Shown here piece by piece: positions 30,747 through 32,012 of a stretch of 32,012 nucleotides of DNA. The notes under the pieces are model-generated. The model was not told the origin of the DNA. It saw only the letters and a program-made list of their open reading frames with translations, and searched no databases. The stretch's first letter is position 1; each line of letters starts with the position of its first letter. This DNA is from Candidatus Levybacteria bacterium RIFCSPHIGHO2_01_FULL_36_15 (lineage in GTDB: Bacteria; Patescibacteriota; Microgenomatia; Levybacterales; GWA1-39-11), in contig MFNJ01000013.1 in the NCBI GenBank assembly GCA_001782015.1, positions 1 through 32,012 of the forward strand, given 5' to 3'. A program made the translations under genes and the position numbers.

Positions 30747-31733
30747 TTATTTTGAGGACGTTGGAGAAAGAGCTTTACCGCTTCCGATTGTCACGACAAC
30801 ATCAGATGTTTGAGTATCCGGTAAAACTTGAGTATCATCAAGTAAATATGATGAGGAAAGATCTGTTTTCAACTTTTCAAGGTAAGCTTTGCTTACAGTT
30901 TTCTTTGCGCTGATCACGGTTTTTGTAAACGCGGAATTTGTGGCATTACCTACGCTTGAAACCATGAATCCTCCTTTTTCAAGCATCGATTTAACTTTTG
31001 CCGCTTCCCCGCTTATAGCGCTCCCATTGAGCACTTTGATTGAATATTTTGTTAATTGAGGAGGCGTGAGCGTTGCCGTAGGAGTAAGAGTAGGTTTTTT
31101 ATAAATAGAAGGTGAAACCTTTTGGACTACATTTTTGACTGGAGTTTTATTATTCAAGACATTTTTATAAACATAGAAAGCGCCGCCTCCCAAAACAATT
31201 AGTAGTGTAATCACCAAAAATATCAGCAGTTTTTTATTGTTTTTTTCCTGAGGCAAACCAATAAATGGTTCGCTGCCGGAAACCTGAGCTTCCGGATTCG
31301 CGCCTTCTGTCTGCGGATTTGTAGCTTCCGCGGGCGATTGGACAACTGCCTGCTCTGCTGAATCAGCCGGCGCGGACGTTGAGTTTTGTAAGGGATTACT
31401 TGCCGGAGCCGCCGGAGGATTTTCATAATTTTGGGGAGATATATTCACCAAATCAGCGCGAGGAATTTCTTCTGTGACAGAAACAGGAGGTAATTGCCCT
31501 TCCGGCTGCGCAGAAATAACGGGGGGCTGTTCAACAGATTTTTCTTGGACTTCAAGCGGGGTAACCTGAGGCGCAGACTCTACCGGTGTTTTTGGTGTTT
31601 CTTCAACAACAGGAGAAACTTTCTTTTCTGCTTCATTTTCCGCAGCAATGCGCTTTATTACTTTTTTCTTCTCTGTATGCTTTTTTTCAGTTTTTTTCTT
31701 CCTGATGAAGGTTTTCCTTTTTTGCTCAACCAT
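30747..31733 (-). CDS. LytR_C-domain membrane protein with long disordered cytoplasmic arm
   Basis: This 328-residue protein starts with a very basic stretch (KRKTFIRKKKTEKKHTEKKK). About 130 residues rich in Pro, Glu, Ala and Ser follow and look disordered. One membrane helix spans about 168-188. After a Thr/Pro linker comes the LytR_C domain (about 228-325): YSIKVLNGSAISGEAAKVKS, MLEKGGFMVSSVGNATNS, TVISAKKTVSKAYLEKLK, then a final strand DVVVTIGSG. This domain occurs at the C-terminus of LytR-CpsA-Psr-like cell-wall enzymes; here the enzyme part is absent. It should sit on the outside of the membrane, perhaps binding the wall. TATAAT lies before the ATG with a leader of about 10 bases. Confidence 0.85.
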   Translation of the reverse strand: MVEQKRKTFIRKKKTEKKHTEKKKVIKRIAAENEAEKKVSPVVEETPKTPVESAPQVTPLEVQEKSVEQPPVISAQPEGQLPPVSVTEEIPRADLVNISPQNYENPPAAPASNPLQNSTSAPADSAEQAVVQSPAEATNPQTEGANPEAQVSGSEPFIGLPQEKNNKKLLIFLVITLLIVLGGGAFYVYKNVLNNKTPVKNVVQKVSPSIYKKPTLTPTATLTPPQLTKYSIKVLNGSAISGEAAKVKSMLEKGGFMVSSVGNATNSAFTKTVISAKKTVSKAYLEKLKTDLSSSYLLDDTQVLPDTQTSDVVVTIGSGKALSPTSSK

Positions 31734-31814
31734 ATATTCTATGTCCTTATATTATAATAATAGTAAATATATTAGAATGTCAATATTATCGTAGGAAATT
31801 ATTTATATACTTTT

Positions 31815-32012
31815 ATGTACGCAATTTTTTATTATCTCTCACAACTTCTAATAATCATAGGGCTTTTGTCTTTTATAATCTTCATAATCTGGATGCTTTT
31901 AAATGGCGCGCCTTATGCTCCCACGGGAAATGAAAGGCTAAAAAATATGCTGATGCTTTCAGCTCTTAAGAAAGGTGAAAAAATGGCGGATCTTGGATCA
32001 GGGGACGGAAGA
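31815..32012 (+). CDS. Membrane-anchored SAM-dependent methyltransferase, 5' part only
   Basis: The frame from ATG 31815 stays open to the window edge (66 codons). It has a membrane helix at about 8-28, then YAPTGNERLKNMLMLSALKK and MADLGSGDGR, the motif I of class I SAM-dependent methyltransferases, where the Asp and Gly residues bind the cofactor. The rest of the catalytic domain is beyond the window. TATATA/TATACT lies just before the ATG. The anchor suggests a membrane-bound substrate, perhaps a lipid or membrane protein. Confidence 0.8.
   Translation, partial: MYAIFYYLSQLLIIIGLLSFIIFIIWMLLNGAPYAPTGNERLKNMLMLSALKKGEKMADLGSGDGR

Noticed and set aside
1-32012. CRISPR array, tRNA, rRNA or transposase genes
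   Set aside because: No regularly spaced direct repeats of CRISPR type, no cloverleaf-like sequence and no transposase-like protein were recognised by eye; a dedicated tRNA scan was not possible.

Overview
The window looks like part of a low-GC genome from a Candidate Phyla Radiation (Patescibacteria) bacterium, probably of the Microgenomates kind. This is inferred from gene content and was not checked against a database. The pointers are many lineage-restricted hypothetical proteins, a Gram-positive-like envelope (an IPQTG sorting-type C-terminus, a LytR_C-type protein, no outer-membrane genes), an archaeal-type NadM-like nucleotidyltransferase, and promoters placed so close to ATG codons that many mRNAs should be leaderless. 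No rRNA, tRNA, CRISPR array or recognisable transposase was found. The last gene runs off the right edge.

Layout. 1-6.5 kb: mostly unrecognised genes, including a sortase-signal-like protein (844-2178), two small proteins sharing a GDICFG motif (2359-3354), and a two-gene unit of a possible helix-turn-helix protein and a 252-residue unknown (5560-4446). 6.6-8.8 kb: a membrane sensor fused to trehalose-6-phosphate synthase, broken by an in-frame TAA and a frameshift. 8.9-10.7 kb: an orphan sensor histidine kinase and a DUF5666-like protein. 10.8-16.0 kb: a colinear set of OmpR-type regulator, histidine kinase, MacA-like adaptor, MacB-like ATPase and MacB-like permease, read leftward. 16.1-17.9 kb: a secreted unknown and a possible pre-toxin-like protein. 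18.0-19.7 kb: tRNA-dihydrouridine synthase, then a Cys-less cupredoxin and a tiny CxxCxC protein. 19.8-24.5 kb: envelope proteins (a bactofilin-like repeat protein with membrane segments, a zincin metalloprotease), MsrB and a DsbA-like protein with half its CxxC. 24.5-29.4 kb: an 804-residue protein with amidoligase-like motifs, a membrane protein, and an ATGA-coupled pair (unknown plus metallo-beta-lactamase-fold hydrolase). 29.5-32.0 kb: a NadM-like enzyme, small membrane proteins, a LytR_C protein, and the start of a membrane-anchored methyltransferase.

How the parts may work together. The regulator-kinase-MacAB set looks like a stress-sensing and efflux module. Upstream of the cupredoxin and the DsbA-like gene are CTTAC-type boxes repeated every 11 bp, the spacing used by OmpR-family regulators. 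One CTTAC also lies in front of the regulator's own promoter. I infer a small envelope or redox/metal-stress regulon (two-component system, efflux pump, cupredoxin, DsbA-like protein, perhaps MsrB). The most unusual single gene is the 804-residue amidoligase-like protein, which has a full-consensus leaderless promoter overlapped by an inverted repeat.
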